A stretch of DNA of 10,784 nucleotides, taken from assembly GCA_030642995.1 (NCBI GenBank), contig DAOWMR010000055.1:1-10784 (forward strand), in the 5' to 3' direction. The stretch is from Spirochaetales bacterium (GTDB lineage Bacteria; Spirochaetota; Spirochaetia; DSM-27196; SLST01). Shown here one piece after another: positions 1 through 7,187 of this stretch. The position numbers were made by a program, and so were the translations under genes. Numbering within the stretch: the first letter of the stretch is position 1; every line of letters begins with the position of its first letter. The notes below the pieces were generated by a model that was not told where the DNA came from, ran no database searches, and worked only from the letters and a program-made list of their open reading frames with translations.

Positions 1-1
1 C

Positions 2-2548
2 ATGATCATTGAGAACTACAAGGTAGATCCGCAGGTACCGGAACCGCTGCAGCCGTTGCGGGAACTTGCCCACAATCGGTGGCTGAGCTGGAACTTCGAC
101 GCGGTGAGGTTGTTCATGCGGCTGGACTACGATCTCTGGATGCAATCGCACCAGAATCCAGCTCGGCTCCTGGGCATGATCCCGCAGGAACGGTACGTGG
201 AGCTCGCCAAGGACGATTCCTACCTGGCGGGGCTCAGAAATGTGTACGAGAAGTTCGTTGCCTATCGGGATGGTGAAACCTGGTATTCGGGCGGCCACAA
301 AGATGTCGTTGCTTACTTCTCGATGGAGTACGGGCTGGATGTCAGCCTGCCGATCTACTCGGGAGGTCTCGGGGTTCTCTCCGGCGATCACATGAAGAGC
401 AGCTCGGATCTGGGGCTGCCGCTGGTGGGTGTAGGACTGCTCTATCGCCAAGGGTACTTCCAGCAATACCTGAATGCAGATGGGTATCAGCAGGAATCGT
501 ATCCCGAAAACGACTGGTACAATATGCCCGTTTCGCTCAGCAGGGACGGAGGAAGCGGAGCACCCCTTCGCATCACCGTGCAGATTGGCGACTCACAGGT
601 CGTAGCCCAGATATGGGAAGTGAAGATCGGGCGTGTCTCGCTCTATCTGCTGGACACCAACATCAACGACAACACCGACGAGAATCGCGCGATCACCGCG
701 ACCCTTTACGGGGGGACAAAGGAAACTCGAATACGCCAGGAGATCCTCCTCGGCATAGGCGGCATCCGCGCTCTACGCGCGCTTGGTATCAATCCTGCGG
801 TCACCCACATGAACGAGGGACACTCGGCATTCCTCGCGATCGAGCGAATCCGTGAGCTTATGGAGGGACGGAGGCTTTCACTGCGCGAAGCGATGGAGGC
901 CTTTCAGCCCACGAACATCTTCACGACCCACACCCCTGTTCCTGCAGGCAACGAGCGATTCACCGTTGAACTGATAGAGAAGTACTTCCCGAGTATCGCC
1001 GACGGCCTGGGCATGTCGTTGGATGACTTCATGGCTCTCGGTCGGGAAGACCCCGAGGATGAGCAGGAACACTTCTGCATGACCGTGCTCGCCCTGCGGC
1101 TCTCGGCCTACAACAACGCGGTGAGCCGACTTCACGGACAGGTCAGCCGGGAGATGTGGCAGGCGATATGGCCGGGCCTTCCGGAGCATGAGATTCCGAT
1201 TACAAGTATCACCAACGGTGTTCATGTCCGGAACTGGTTAAGTCACGACATGCTTGATCTCCTGGATCGATACTTCGGTCCGCGATTCTACGACGAACCT
1301 ACCTACCTCGAAATCTGGGATCGAATTGACCGAGTCAGCGATGAAGAGTTGTGGCGAACCCATGAGCGCCGCAAGGAGCGGCTCGTTGCCCTTTCGCGCG
1401 AACGATTGAGAGACCAGTACAAGCGACGGGGTATGACGGGAAGCCAGCTCTTGACCGCAGACGAGGTTCTCTCACCGTATGCTCTGACCATCAGCTTTGC
1501 GCGGCGGTTTGCGTCGTACAAACGCGCCACCCTTCTCTTTCGGGATCCGGATCGACTCTACCGGCTTCTGACGGACAATGACCGACCGGTTCAGCTTGTT
1601 TTCTCCGGCAAAGCTCATCCGCATGACGTGCCGGGCAAGAATCTCATCAAGGAGATCGTTCATTTTGCGGCACAACCCGAGATCAGGAGCAAGATCGTCT
1701 TTCTTGAGAATTACGACATCGGCATTGCAAAGTACCTCGTGTCCGGAGCGGATCTCTGGCTCAATACGCCGCGACGGCCGATGGAAGCAAGCGGTACGAG
1801 CGGAATGAAAGCCGCCATTAACGGCGTCCTCAACTGCTCAATCCTGGACGGATGGTGGGCCGAGGGCTACGACCCGAGCCACGGCTGGGCAATTGGCGGA
1901 GGAGAGGAGTATGACGACGAGGTTGAGCAGGACGAGATAGAGAGCCAGCTTCTCTACAACCTGCTCGAACAGGAGATCATTCCGACCTATTACGAGCGGG
2001 GCCAAGACGGGCTCCCCCGCGAGTGGATCAGGCGAATGAAGGCCAGCATGAGGAACCTTGGAAAGGCCTTCTCCAGCCAGCGCATGCTCGTGGAATACGC
2101 CGAGAAATTCTACCTCCCTGCGCTGGGTAACTACCAGCGAATGACCGCAGAGAAGTACACCGGGATCAAGGATCTCACCGCATATTTCGGCGCGCTCGAC
2201 GGCGAGTGGGACTCAATCCGCATTGTGGCGGCCCCACGAGTACCGGATCGGGATCTCAAGGTTGGCGACTCAATGGAACTCACGGCCAGCATCAGACTCG
2301 GCGCGGTCAAGCCGGAGTCAGTTTGTGTGGAGATCTACCACGGCACCATGAACAATGTCGGCGAGATTGAGCCGGCGGGCCGTGTCAAGATGGACCACGC
2401 GGGAACCACCGATGATGTGAACGTTCACCAGTACACGGCGACCGTCAAGTGCGATCGAGCGGGGAGGCAAGGCCTCGCCGTCCGAGTGCTTCCGAAGCAC
2501 CCGGCCCTGACGAGCGAGTTTGTTCCCGGTTACGTGATCTGGGGTTAG
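2..2548 (+). CDS. glgP: Glycogen / alpha-1,4-glucan phosphorylase (DUF3417-containing short form)
   Basis: This PLP-dependent GT35 phosphorylase releases glucose-1-phosphate from alpha-1,4-glucans using inorganic phosphate, and should act in cytoplasmic glycogen or maltodextrin turnover. Residues about 10-110 match the N-terminal DUF3417 region (NRWLSWNFDAVRLF, HQNPARLL) that marks the bacterial/archaeal alpha-glucan phosphorylase subfamily. The glycine-rich FSMEYG...YSGGLGVLSGDH block lies at 106-130, HMNEGHSAF at 269-277 and TTHTPVPAGNERF from 308. The PLP Schiff-base lysine is K603 in GTSGMKAAINGVLN. A C-terminal beta-rich domain (about 735-848) is usual for this subfamily. The 848-aa length is normal and no key motif is missing. 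The ATG lies at base 2, so the RBS and promoter are outside the window. The N-terminus aligns with the family start, but a short upstream extension cannot be excluded. The gene converges on the DUF554 gene with 3 bp between stops. Confidence 0.95.
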   Translation: MIIENYKVDPQVPEPLQPLRELAHNRWLSWNFDAVRLFMRLDYDLWMQSHQNPARLLGMIPQERYVELAKDDSYLAGLRNVYEKFVAYRDGETWYSGGHKDVVAYFSMEYGLDVSLPIYSGGLGVLSGDHMKSSSDLGLPLVGVGLLYRQGYFQQYLNADGYQQESYPENDWYNMPVSLSRDGGSGAPLRITVQIGDSQVVAQIWEVKIGRVSLYLLDTNINDNTDENRAITATLYGGTKETRIRQEILLGIGGIRALRALGINPAVTHMNEGHSAFLAIERIRELMEGRRLSLREAMEAFQPTNIFTTHTPVPAGNERFTVELIEKYFPSIADGLGMSLDDFMALGREDPEDEQEHFCMTVLALRLSAYNNAVSRLHGQVSREMWQAIWPGLPEHEIPITSITNGVHVRNWLSHDMLDLLDRYFGPRFYDEPTYLEIWDRIDRVSDEELWRTHERRKERLVALSRERLRDQYKRRGMTGSQLLTADEVLSPYALTISFARRFASYKRATLLFRDPDRLYRLLTDNDRPVQLVFSGKAHPHDVPGKNLIKEIVHFAAQPEIRSKIVFLENYDIGIAKYLVSGADLWLNTPRRPMEASGTSGMKAAINGVLNCSILDGWWAEGYDPSHGWAIGGGEEYDDEVEQDEIESQLLYNLLEQEIIPTYYERGQDGLPREWIRRMKASMRNLGKAFSSQRMLVEYAEKFYLPALGNYQRMTAEKYTGIKDLTAYFGALDGEWDSIRIVAAPRVPDRDLKVGDSMELTASIRLGAVKPESVCVEIYHGTMNNVGEIEPAGRVKMDHAGTTDDVNVHQYTATVKCDRAGRQGLAVRVLPKHPALTSEFVPGYVIWG

Positions 2549-2551
2549 TAA

Positions 2552-3247
2552 CTACAGCCCGATCCAAGGATCCAACAAGACAAAAATGATCACGACGAGG
2601 AGCGCCGGTACGAAATCGGCCGTTTTGATTCGTTTCAGACCTAACAGGCTGATCCCGATCATGACGATCAATGCTCCGCCGACCGCCGAAATCTCAGACA
2701 GCATCAAGTCGCTCACATAGGGACGGAGGAAGACTGCCAGCAGGGTCAACCCACCCTGATAGACGAGGATGAGAAGGGCGGAAAACGCCACACCAATGCC
2801 CATTGCTGCCGTCAGCAAGATCGCCATGGTTCCGTCCATGATCGACTTGGTGAGCAATAGTTCGTAGTTCCCGTCCACGCCGGCTTGAAAACTGCCCACG
2901 ATAGCCATGGCTCCTACGCAGAAGAGAACCGAGGCTGAGAGAAAGCCGTAGGCAAACTCGCCCTGCGAACCTCGCTTCTGAAATCGCTCACGAAGGAACT
3001 CGCCAAATCGAAGAATTCCGTTCTCAATCCCCCACCAGGTTCCCAACACGCCGCCGACCACAATGGATAGCGCAAGGTAGAGTACCCGCTGCATCTCCAA
3101 CGCCATGGAGAATCCGATCACCAGCGATATGACCCCGACCCCGGCGTAAACGACCTCTTTCACTCGCTCGCCGATTCGTCGATTGAGAAGCATTCCAATA
3201 AGAGAGCCAACGACCACCGCGGCGGCGTTGATGAAGGTTGCAATCAT
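2552..3247 (-). CDS. DUF554 family integral membrane protein (YdfK/YqgA-like)
   Basis: This 231-aa hydrophobic protein resembles DUF554 (YdfK/YqgA) along its whole length. The family has no established function; membrane transport is often guessed. Predicted membrane segments by eye are 3-21, 33-51, 54-74, 98-120, 139-163, 165-176 and two near 186-204 and 211-228. Family-like signatures are the N-terminal FINAAAVVVGSLIGM, the CVGAMAIVGSFQAG block (110-123) and KSIMDG (134-139). The start is secure because the first residues match the family N-terminus, yet no Shine-Dalgarno sequence precedes the ATG. A sigma70-type promoter lies so close that transcription should begin within 1-2 nt of the start codon. 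The gene is convergent with glgP and divergent from the Cys-rich gene. Confidence 0.88.
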   Translation of the reverse strand: MIATFINAAAVVVGSLIGMLLNRRIGERVKEVVYAGVGVISLVIGFSMALEMQRVLYLALSIVVGGVLGTWWGIENGILRFGEFLRERFQKRGSQGEFAYGFLSASVLFCVGAMAIVGSFQAGVDGNYELLLTKSIMDGTMAILLTAAMGIGVAFSALLILVYQGGLTLLAVFLRPYVSDLMLSEISAVGGALIVMIGISLLGLKRIKTADFVPALLVVIIFVLLDPWIGL

Positions 3248-3255
3248 TCGCAGGG

Positions 3256-3284
3256 AGTGTAATGAGGCCGGTTATGGCTGTCAA
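3256..3284 (-). promoter_or_regulatory. Sigma70-type promoter of the DUF554 gene, predicting a leaderless mRNA
   Basis: On the minus strand, TTGACA (3284-3279, perfect -35) is followed by a 17-bp spacer and TACACT (3261-3256, 4/6 match to TATAAT). Standard -10 to +1 spacing puts the start site at about 3249-3248, directly against the ATG at 3247. No purine-rich Shine-Dalgarno sequence exists in the 8 nt between the -10 box and the ATG. The elements are seen directly; the start site is inferred. Confidence 0.65.
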
Positions 3285-3350
3285 ATCTTCTGCAAGAGCC
3301 GCCTAAACTGAACAGCCTTTCTGATCGATCATGAAAGAGAGCAGAAAAAG

Positions 3351-3356
3351 AGGAGG
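3351..3356 (+). promoter_or_regulatory. Shine-Dalgarno sequence that sets a GTG start
   Basis: A perfect AGGAGG lies 5 nt before the GTG at 3362. This fixes the start of the small Cys-rich protein at GTG rather than at ATG 3331, which belongs to a different frame and has no such signal. Confidence 0.8.
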
Positions 3357-3361
3357 CAACA

Positions 3362-3664
3362 GTGAGCCAGACGGCAGAAGCCGAGCGTACCACCGCAACG
3401 AGTCGAAAGATCTACTGTGCAAACTGCAAGAACTGCAAGCTTGTCCCGGCCACCGTCGACGATGGCTCCGGCTACGTACTCCGCGTCCGGTGCGACGCAG
3501 GCAAGTGGAGGAAACGGCTCGGCGACGAGAAACTCTACAAGTACTTCACGGTTATTCGCCGGAGTATGGATGAATGCGACAGCTACGAGCCGATGGGCGA
3601 CGAGCAGGAGTTTCTCCAGGACCTGAAACGCAGCCTGCCAATCAACGACGAAGTTTACGAATAG
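3362..3664 (+). CDS. Small five-cysteine protein, putative metal-binding, function unknown
   Basis: This is a 100-aa soluble protein starting at GTG behind an ideal AGGAGG. It has five cysteines, C19-x2-C22-x2-C25-x18-C44-x27-C72, within CANCKNC, VRCDAGKW and DECDSYEPMGD. There is no signal peptide or membrane segment, so it should be cytoplasmic. The CxxCxxC cluster plus two distal cysteines could ligate zinc or an Fe-S cluster. I do not recognise a named family, although the conserved-looking C-terminal stretch (YKYFTVIRRSMDECDSYEPM) suggests a real, constrained protein rather than a random frame. The C-terminal tail (80-100) is acidic and charged. It lies upstream of the TPR lipoprotein on the same strand with an 86-bp gap that carries that gene's own promoter, so co-transcription is possible but not required. 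Confidence 0.75.
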   Translation: MSQTAEAERTTATSRKIYCANCKNCKLVPATVDDGSGYVLRVRCDAGKWRKRLGDEKLYKYFTVIRRSMDECDSYEPMGDEQEFLQDLKRSLPINDEVYE

Positions 3665-3681
3665 CGCCGTCTGTTGTACAC
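3664..3681 (+). repeat. Direct repeat, copy 1 (GCGCCGT...TGTACA type)
   Basis: This 18-bp unit matches 3724-3741 at 14 of 18 positions: a shared GCGCCGT start and a shared TGTACA near the end. The two copies are 60 bp apart. It begins on the last base of the preceding stop codon and lies upstream of the lipoprotein promoter. A regulatory role is inferred. Confidence 0.5.
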
Positions 3682-3713
3682 GGAGCACACGCCACAACGC
3701 TGTGTACGACACA

Positions 3714-3742
3714 TTGAAATGATGCGCCGTGCGGTGTACATT
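3714..3742 (+). promoter_or_regulatory. Sigma70-type promoter of the TPR lipoprotein gene, predicting a leaderless mRNA
   Basis: TTGAAA (3714-3719, 5/6 match) is followed by a 17-bp spacer and TACATT (3737-3742, 4/6 match). The predicted start site is about 3749-3751, on or next to the ATG at 3751. The bases between the -10 box and the ATG (GCTGAATC) contain no Shine-Dalgarno sequence. The geometry is the same as at the DUF554 promoter, with 8 nt between the -10 box and the start codon. Confidence 0.6.
3724..3741 (+). repeat. Direct repeat, copy 2 (GCGCCGT...TGTACA type)
   Basis: This is the second copy of the unit at 3664-3681. It occupies the promoter spacer and most of the -10 box of the lipoprotein gene. 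A protein bound here would block RNA polymerase, which is an inference from position. Confidence 0.5.
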
Positions 3743-3750
3743 GCTGAATC

Positions 3751-4164
3751 ATGAAACGCTCCCTTCTGCTTCTCGCAGTTGTTGTGGTCTTTGCCGCATG
3801 CAAGACAGTACCCACCGAAATACCCGATGATCTCAGCGAAGCCGAGTTGACCCAACTGGCTCAGGAGTCCGCCGACGGCGAAAACTGGGAAGCTGCCCTC
3901 GCCTACTATCAGGCCGTCCTGGATCGATTTCCTCAGGACAAGGGAGTAACGGTTGCCGCGCAGTATGAAATGGCGTTCATAGAGTACAAGCGCGGCAATG
4001 TCGAGGCGGCTGAGGCGGGATTTGAACGGCTTCTCGGGGTCTACGATTTTGAAGGTGACGCCTTGCCGCAGTGGCCGAAATTCCTTGCCGAGCGACTCCT
4101 GGAAGAGATCCGGGCGGAATCAGCGGATCAGGACGCAGAGTCCAACGCTACTGCGGCAGAATGA
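3751..4164 (+). CDS. Small TPR-repeat lipoprotein
   Basis: This 137-aa protein has a lipoprotein signal peptide: MKRS, a hydrophobic core at 5-14 and the lipobox F14-A15-A16-C17, so it should be lipidated at C17 and anchored to the envelope. Residues about 31-64 (ENWEAALAYYQAVLDRFPQD) and about 68-101 (AQYEMAFIEYKRGNVEAAEAGFERLL) form two TPR-like helix pairs; the second has the typical Y/G/A/F pattern. The C-terminus (121-137) is low-complexity and acidic. TPR lipoproteins usually scaffold envelope complexes. It superficially resembles the start of BamD but is far too short to be one, so no function is assigned. There is no Shine-Dalgarno sequence; expression probably uses a leaderless transcript. 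The last 17 bp overlap the convergent vWA gene. Confidence 0.8.
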   Translation: MKRSLLLLAVVVVFAACKTVPTEIPDDLSEAELTQLAQESADGENWEAALAYYQAVLDRFPQDKGVTVAAQYEMAFIEYKRGNVEAAEAGFERLLGVYDFEGDALPQWPKFLAERLLEEIRAESADQDAESNATAAE

Positions 4165-5305
4165 TCGTGTGAATCTCCACACCAAGCTCATCCGCCTCTC
4201 GCTGCACCACCTCTTTGGTTATCCAGCTTCGTGGACGGGGGTGCGGCGGCGCGTCTCCCACCAGTACAATGATCCGATCCTCCGCTTCCCAGGAGAAGCC
4301 GGTTAGAGCGGTGTGAAGCGCCTCGTACACCGCCTCCGGAATGTCCCGGCCACCGGCAACCCGAACGGTGTCAATTGCCCGCTGCACGATACTCAGATCG
4401 TTTTGGAAATCTACCCGGCGTGTGAGGTACTCCTCCATGTAGTCACGATAGTAGACGAGACCGACTCGGAGGCTTTCACGTTCGCCGATATATGCGGAGA
4501 GCATCGGCACTAACTCGTGCTGAAGCTCCGGGATGTTGTCTTCCATGCTCTCAGTCGTGTCCAGGGCAAGCACCAGATCCAGCGACCTCCCGGTTGACTC
4601 CGCGATGAGTCGATCTATGGTCTCGACCAGTCCTACGTCCTCCTCAGGCGTTACGGCATCACCACCGGCTTCCTCAGCAATCTCAGTGAAGGTCTCAATC
4701 GCAGCAGGCATGAGTTCCCGGATCTCCGGCGGGCTCGGGCGTTGGCTCACTCGGAGGACAAACGGGTTGTCGCGGTAACCGCCTGAGTAATCGGCATACG
4801 GATTGGCGAACGAGCGAATACTCAAGTAACTCCCGTCCAGCACCTGCAATTCTCCGTTTCGGGTCCACGAGTATCCATACACGACCACGTAGGGGATGAA
4901 GATCCGGAAGGCCTCGCCAAACTGCTCGTCAGCGATCGGAGTTGAATCAACGAGAGAGTAGAGACTGCCGGATGAGTCAAGGAACTCTCCGTCGAGCATT
5001 CGTCGCTCATCACCATTCTCGGAGTGATAAACAGGATTACGGAACGAGTACGTCGCCACGCCGTGATCGGGAGCCTCGGTCGACTCGGTGATCAGGATCG
5101 ACCTGATTCCAGTTGTCTTTCGGACGTAGAGGTAGTAGCCGCCCTCGAGCGTCTGCTCAATCCGAACGTCCTCGGGACCGATGGCGAGGGACGGAGGATG
5201 CCCGGGAGGAGTCTCAACGGCGGGAACCTCCTGACCGAAGGTTCCACCGGCCACAGATACCAGCATTATCAGAGCAATCCACTGAACGATACGTCTCGTG
5301 CTCAT
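4148..5305 (-). CDS. Exported von Willebrand factor A (vWA) domain protein
   Basis: This 385-aa protein has an N-terminal export signal: positive residues at 4-5, a hydrophobic core at about 8-20 and likely cleavage near TFG-Q (24/25). It should therefore be periplasmic or surface-exposed. Residues about 45-190 are beta-rich with no family I recognise. Residues about 241-385 are a vWA domain: the MIDAS motif D249-x-T251-x-S253 (LDTTESM), the GGRD loop with D321 (GGRDIPEAV) and the strand IIVLVGDAPPH with D351. Metal-dependent binding to a protein ligand is the usual role. It starts 57 bp after the glmS stop with no clear terminator between, so it is probably the last gene of a crp-glmS-vWA operon. 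The Shine-Dalgarno sequence is weak (AGAAG). A poor -10-like GATACT (5318-5313) lies 7 nt before the ATG without a credible -35 box. Confidence 0.82.
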   Translation of the reverse strand: MSTRRIVQWIALIMLVSVAGGTFGQEVPAVETPPGHPPSLAIGPEDVRIEQTLEGGYYLYVRKTTGIRSILITESTEAPDHGVATYSFRNPVYHSENGDERRMLDGEFLDSSGSLYSLVDSTPIADEQFGEAFRIFIPYVVVYGYSWTRNGELQVLDGSYLSIRSFANPYADYSGGYRDNPFVLRVSQRPSPPEIRELMPAAIETFTEIAEEAGGDAVTPEEDVGLVETIDRLIAESTGRSLDLVLALDTTESMEDNIPELQHELVPMLSAYIGERESLRVGLVYYRDYMEEYLTRRVDFQNDLSIVQRAIDTVRVAGGRDIPEAVYEALHTALTGFSWEAEDRIIVLVGDAPPHPRPRSWITKEVVQREADELGVEIHTIILPQ

Positions 5306-5362
5306 CGCTTCTAGTATCGGAGGCCCCGGACACCTGTTTGAGCAAGTCGCAACTATCGGACG

Positions 5363-7186
5363 CTATTCCACCGTGACGCTTTTCGCAAGGTTCCTCGGTT
5401 GGTCAACGTTTCGGCCCAGCTCCAGGGCACAGTAGTACGCGAACAACTGAAGAGGGACCACCATGAGAAACGGGTAGATCAATTCGTGCGCCTGTGGCAC
5501 GTAGAACACATCGTCGGCAATGCCGGCGATCTCCCGATCCCCATCAACGGCAATGGCTATAACCTTCCCCTTGCGGGCCTTGACCTCTTTCATACTGGTA
5601 ATCACCTTGTCCCGCAGGCTGTCGTTCGGGACCAGGAACATGCTCGGTGTAGTGTCGTTGATCAGAGCAATGGGTCCGTGCTTGATCTCCGCAGCGCTGT
5701 AACCCTCGGCGTGAATATAGGAAATCTCCTTCAACTTGAGGGCTCCCTCGAGAGCGACCGGATAGTTGATGCCTCTGCCGAGGAAGAGGAAGTCTTTGGC
5801 GCCTGAGTACTTCCGGGCAATGGACAGGAGTTGGTCGCGCCGATCAATGATCTCCGCAACTCGTTCCGGAACGGACTCCAGATCGTTGATGAAGGACAAT
5901 CCGGTGTCCATGCCCATGTGTCTCATCCGTGCCATCATGAGCGAGAACAGGTAGAACGCCGTGAGTTGGCTGGTGAACGCCTTCGTGCTCGCAACGGCAA
6001 TCTCAGGCCCCGAGTGGATATAGACACCACCGTTTGACTCTCGAGGTATCGTTGAGCCGACGACGTTGCAGATCCCGAGCACCCGCGCACCCTTCCGTTG
6101 AAGCTCGCGCATTGCGTACAAGGTATCAGCCGTTTCACCGCTCTGGGACACCGCAAAATACACCGTGTTTCGCTCGACGATCGGGTTCCGGTACCGAAGT
6201 TCGCTCGCCAGTTCCGCCGTTGCCGGCAACCGAGCGACACTCTCGAGGAGGTAGGCCGCAACCATTCCGGCGTGGAAGCTGGTCCCGGCGGCGATGATTT
6301 TGACGCGCTCGATGTTCAAGAGTTCCTGACTGGTCATCTCCAGCCCGCCGAGATGCCCCGTCGCGAACTCCATGTCAATGCGTCCCTGTATGCCACGCCG
6401 AATGGACTCCGGTTGCTCGAGGATCTCCTTCTCCATGAAGTGGGAGTATCCTTCCTTTTCGATTTCTTCCAGTTCCCAGCTGATGAACTCGATCTTCTTG
6501 TCAATCGATCGGTCCTTGAGATCCGTTGTGGCGTATTCATCGGCGGTGATGCGCACTACTTCGCCGTCTTCAATGTAGATGACCTGCTTGGTATGTGCGA
6601 CGATCGCGGTGACGTCGGAGGCGAGGAACATCTCCCCGTCGCCGACACCAAGAACGAGGGGAGAGCCGTTCCGGGCTCCCACGAGCAGCCCGGGCTCATC
6701 GGCATGCATTGCTATGATGCCGTAGGTCCCCTTCAGAAGTTGTACCGCCTGCTTGACCGACCGCTCGAGATCCCCATCGTAGAGGCTGGATACCAAATGG
6801 GCGATGACTTCGCTGTCGGTCTCCGATCTGAACGCGAACCCCTCCTCAATGAGTTTTTCTCGCAGAGATGTGAAATTCTCGATTATTCCGTTGTGGACTA
6901 TCGCAATGCGGCCGGAGGCATCGGTATGCGGATGGGCGTTGATGTCATTGACCTCGCCGTGGGTGGCCCACCGCGTGTGACCAATCCCACTCTCGCCGTC
7001 GATGTCATCGGGTAGCGTGCTCTTCAGGTCGTTGATCTTGCCCTTCTTCTTGAAAACGGTGAGATTTCCCTCTTTGAGCACTGAGATGCCCGCCGAATCG
7101 TACCCTCGATACTCAAGCCGCTTGAGGCCTTCCACGAGCACGTTGGCGGCCGGTTTGGGTCCGCAGTAGCCGATTATCCCGCACAT
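5363..7186 (-). CDS. glmS: Glutamine--fructose-6-phosphate aminotransferase (isomerizing)
   Basis: GlmS makes glucosamine-6-phosphate from fructose-6-phosphate and glutamine, the committed step toward UDP-GlcNAc for peptidoglycan and glycolipids. The 607-aa length is close to E. coli GlmS (609). The N-terminal class II glutamine amidotransferase domain has the nucleophile C2 (MCGIIGY), which becomes the N-terminal residue after Met removal. It also has GIGHTRWATHG (67-77), VHNGIIENF (97-105) and D124. Two SIS sugar-isomerase domains follow, with IIAAGTSFHAG near 290, VSQSGETADT near 349 and GRGINYPVALEGALKLKEISYIHAE in the second. The C-terminus PRNLAKSVTVE is the canonical tail over the active site. 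The ATG lies 1 nt after the crp stop, with GGGAGA inside the end of crp, so translation is probably coupled. No room exists for a glmS ribozyme. Confidence 0.98.
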   Translation of the reverse strand: MCGIIGYCGPKPAANVLVEGLKRLEYRGYDSAGISVLKEGNLTVFKKKGKINDLKSTLPDDIDGESGIGHTRWATHGEVNDINAHPHTDASGRIAIVHNGIIENFTSLREKLIEEGFAFRSETDSEVIAHLVSSLYDGDLERSVKQAVQLLKGTYGIIAMHADEPGLLVGARNGSPLVLGVGDGEMFLASDVTAIVAHTKQVIYIEDGEVVRITADEYATTDLKDRSIDKKIEFISWELEEIEKEGYSHFMEKEILEQPESIRRGIQGRIDMEFATGHLGGLEMTSQELLNIERVKIIAAGTSFHAGMVAAYLLESVARLPATAELASELRYRNPIVERNTVYFAVSQSGETADTLYAMRELQRKGARVLGICNVVGSTIPRESNGGVYIHSGPEIAVASTKAFTSQLTAFYLFSLMMARMRHMGMDTGLSFINDLESVPERVAEIIDRRDQLLSIARKYSGAKDFLFLGRGINYPVALEGALKLKEISYIHAEGYSAAEIKHGPIALINDTTPSMFLVPNDSLRDKVITSMKEVKARKGKVIAIAVDGDREIAGIADDVFYVPQAHELIYPFLMVVPLQLFAYYCALELGRNVDQPRNLAKSVTVE

Positions 7187-7187
7187 C

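Larger units (their letters stand above)
3248..3361. other. Divergent intergenic region between the DUF554 gene and the Cys-rich gene
   Basis: This 114-bp gap holds the leftward DUF554 promoter and, at its right end, the Shine-Dalgarno sequence of the rightward gene. A rightward -10-like TAAACT sits at 3304-3309, but no respectable -35 box lies 16-18 bp upstream, so I do not call a rightward promoter with confidence. An ATG at 3331 opens another frame that overlaps the Cys-rich gene but shows no protein-like features. No RNA gene or terminator hairpin is apparent. Confidence 0.5.
3673..3742. promoter_or_regulatory. Array of three TGTAC-centred elements at the TPR lipoprotein promoter, candidate operator
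   Basis: Three copies of a TGTAC core lie within 70 bp: GTTGTACAC (3673-3681), GTGTACGAC (3702-3710) and GTGTACATT (3734-3742). The first and second form an inverted repeat with 8 of 9 bases complementary. The first and third contain the 6-bp palindrome TGTACA. The second is just upstream of the -35 box and the third overlaps the -10 box, a typical arrangement for operator sites. No T-tract follows the inverted repeat, so it is not an intrinsic terminator. The binding protein is unknown. Confidence 0.45.

Noticed and set aside
2537..2573. Hairpin-like sequence around the glgP stop (GATC...GGG / CCC...GATC, with GTTAGTAAC inside)
   Set aside because: The stem has an internal mismatch and a long loop, and no T-tract follows on either strand. 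It is not convincing as a terminator.
2562..2574. GATCCAAGGATC palindrome
   Set aside because: It lies inside the coding end of the DUF554 gene (LDPWIGL codons) and is short enough to be chance.
3331..3573. An 80-codon frame starting at ATG 3331
   Set aside because: It overlaps the Cys-rich gene in another frame, has no Shine-Dalgarno sequence and is arginine-rich in the manner of off-frame translations.
3673..3710. Inverted repeat downstream of the Cys-rich gene as an intrinsic terminator
   Set aside because: The loop is about 20 nt and no T-tract follows. Its position relative to the promoter fits an operator better.
5306..5362. Independent promoter for the vWA gene (GATACT at 5318-5313)
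   Set aside because: The -10 match is only 4/6 and no credible -35 box lies 16-18 bp upstream. Operon transcription from the crp promoter is more likely.
6098..7015. A 305-codon open frame on the plus strand opposite glmS
   Set aside because: It lies entirely antisense to a well-conserved glmS. Its product has no recognisable domain, and long antisense frames are expected opposite GC-biased genes.
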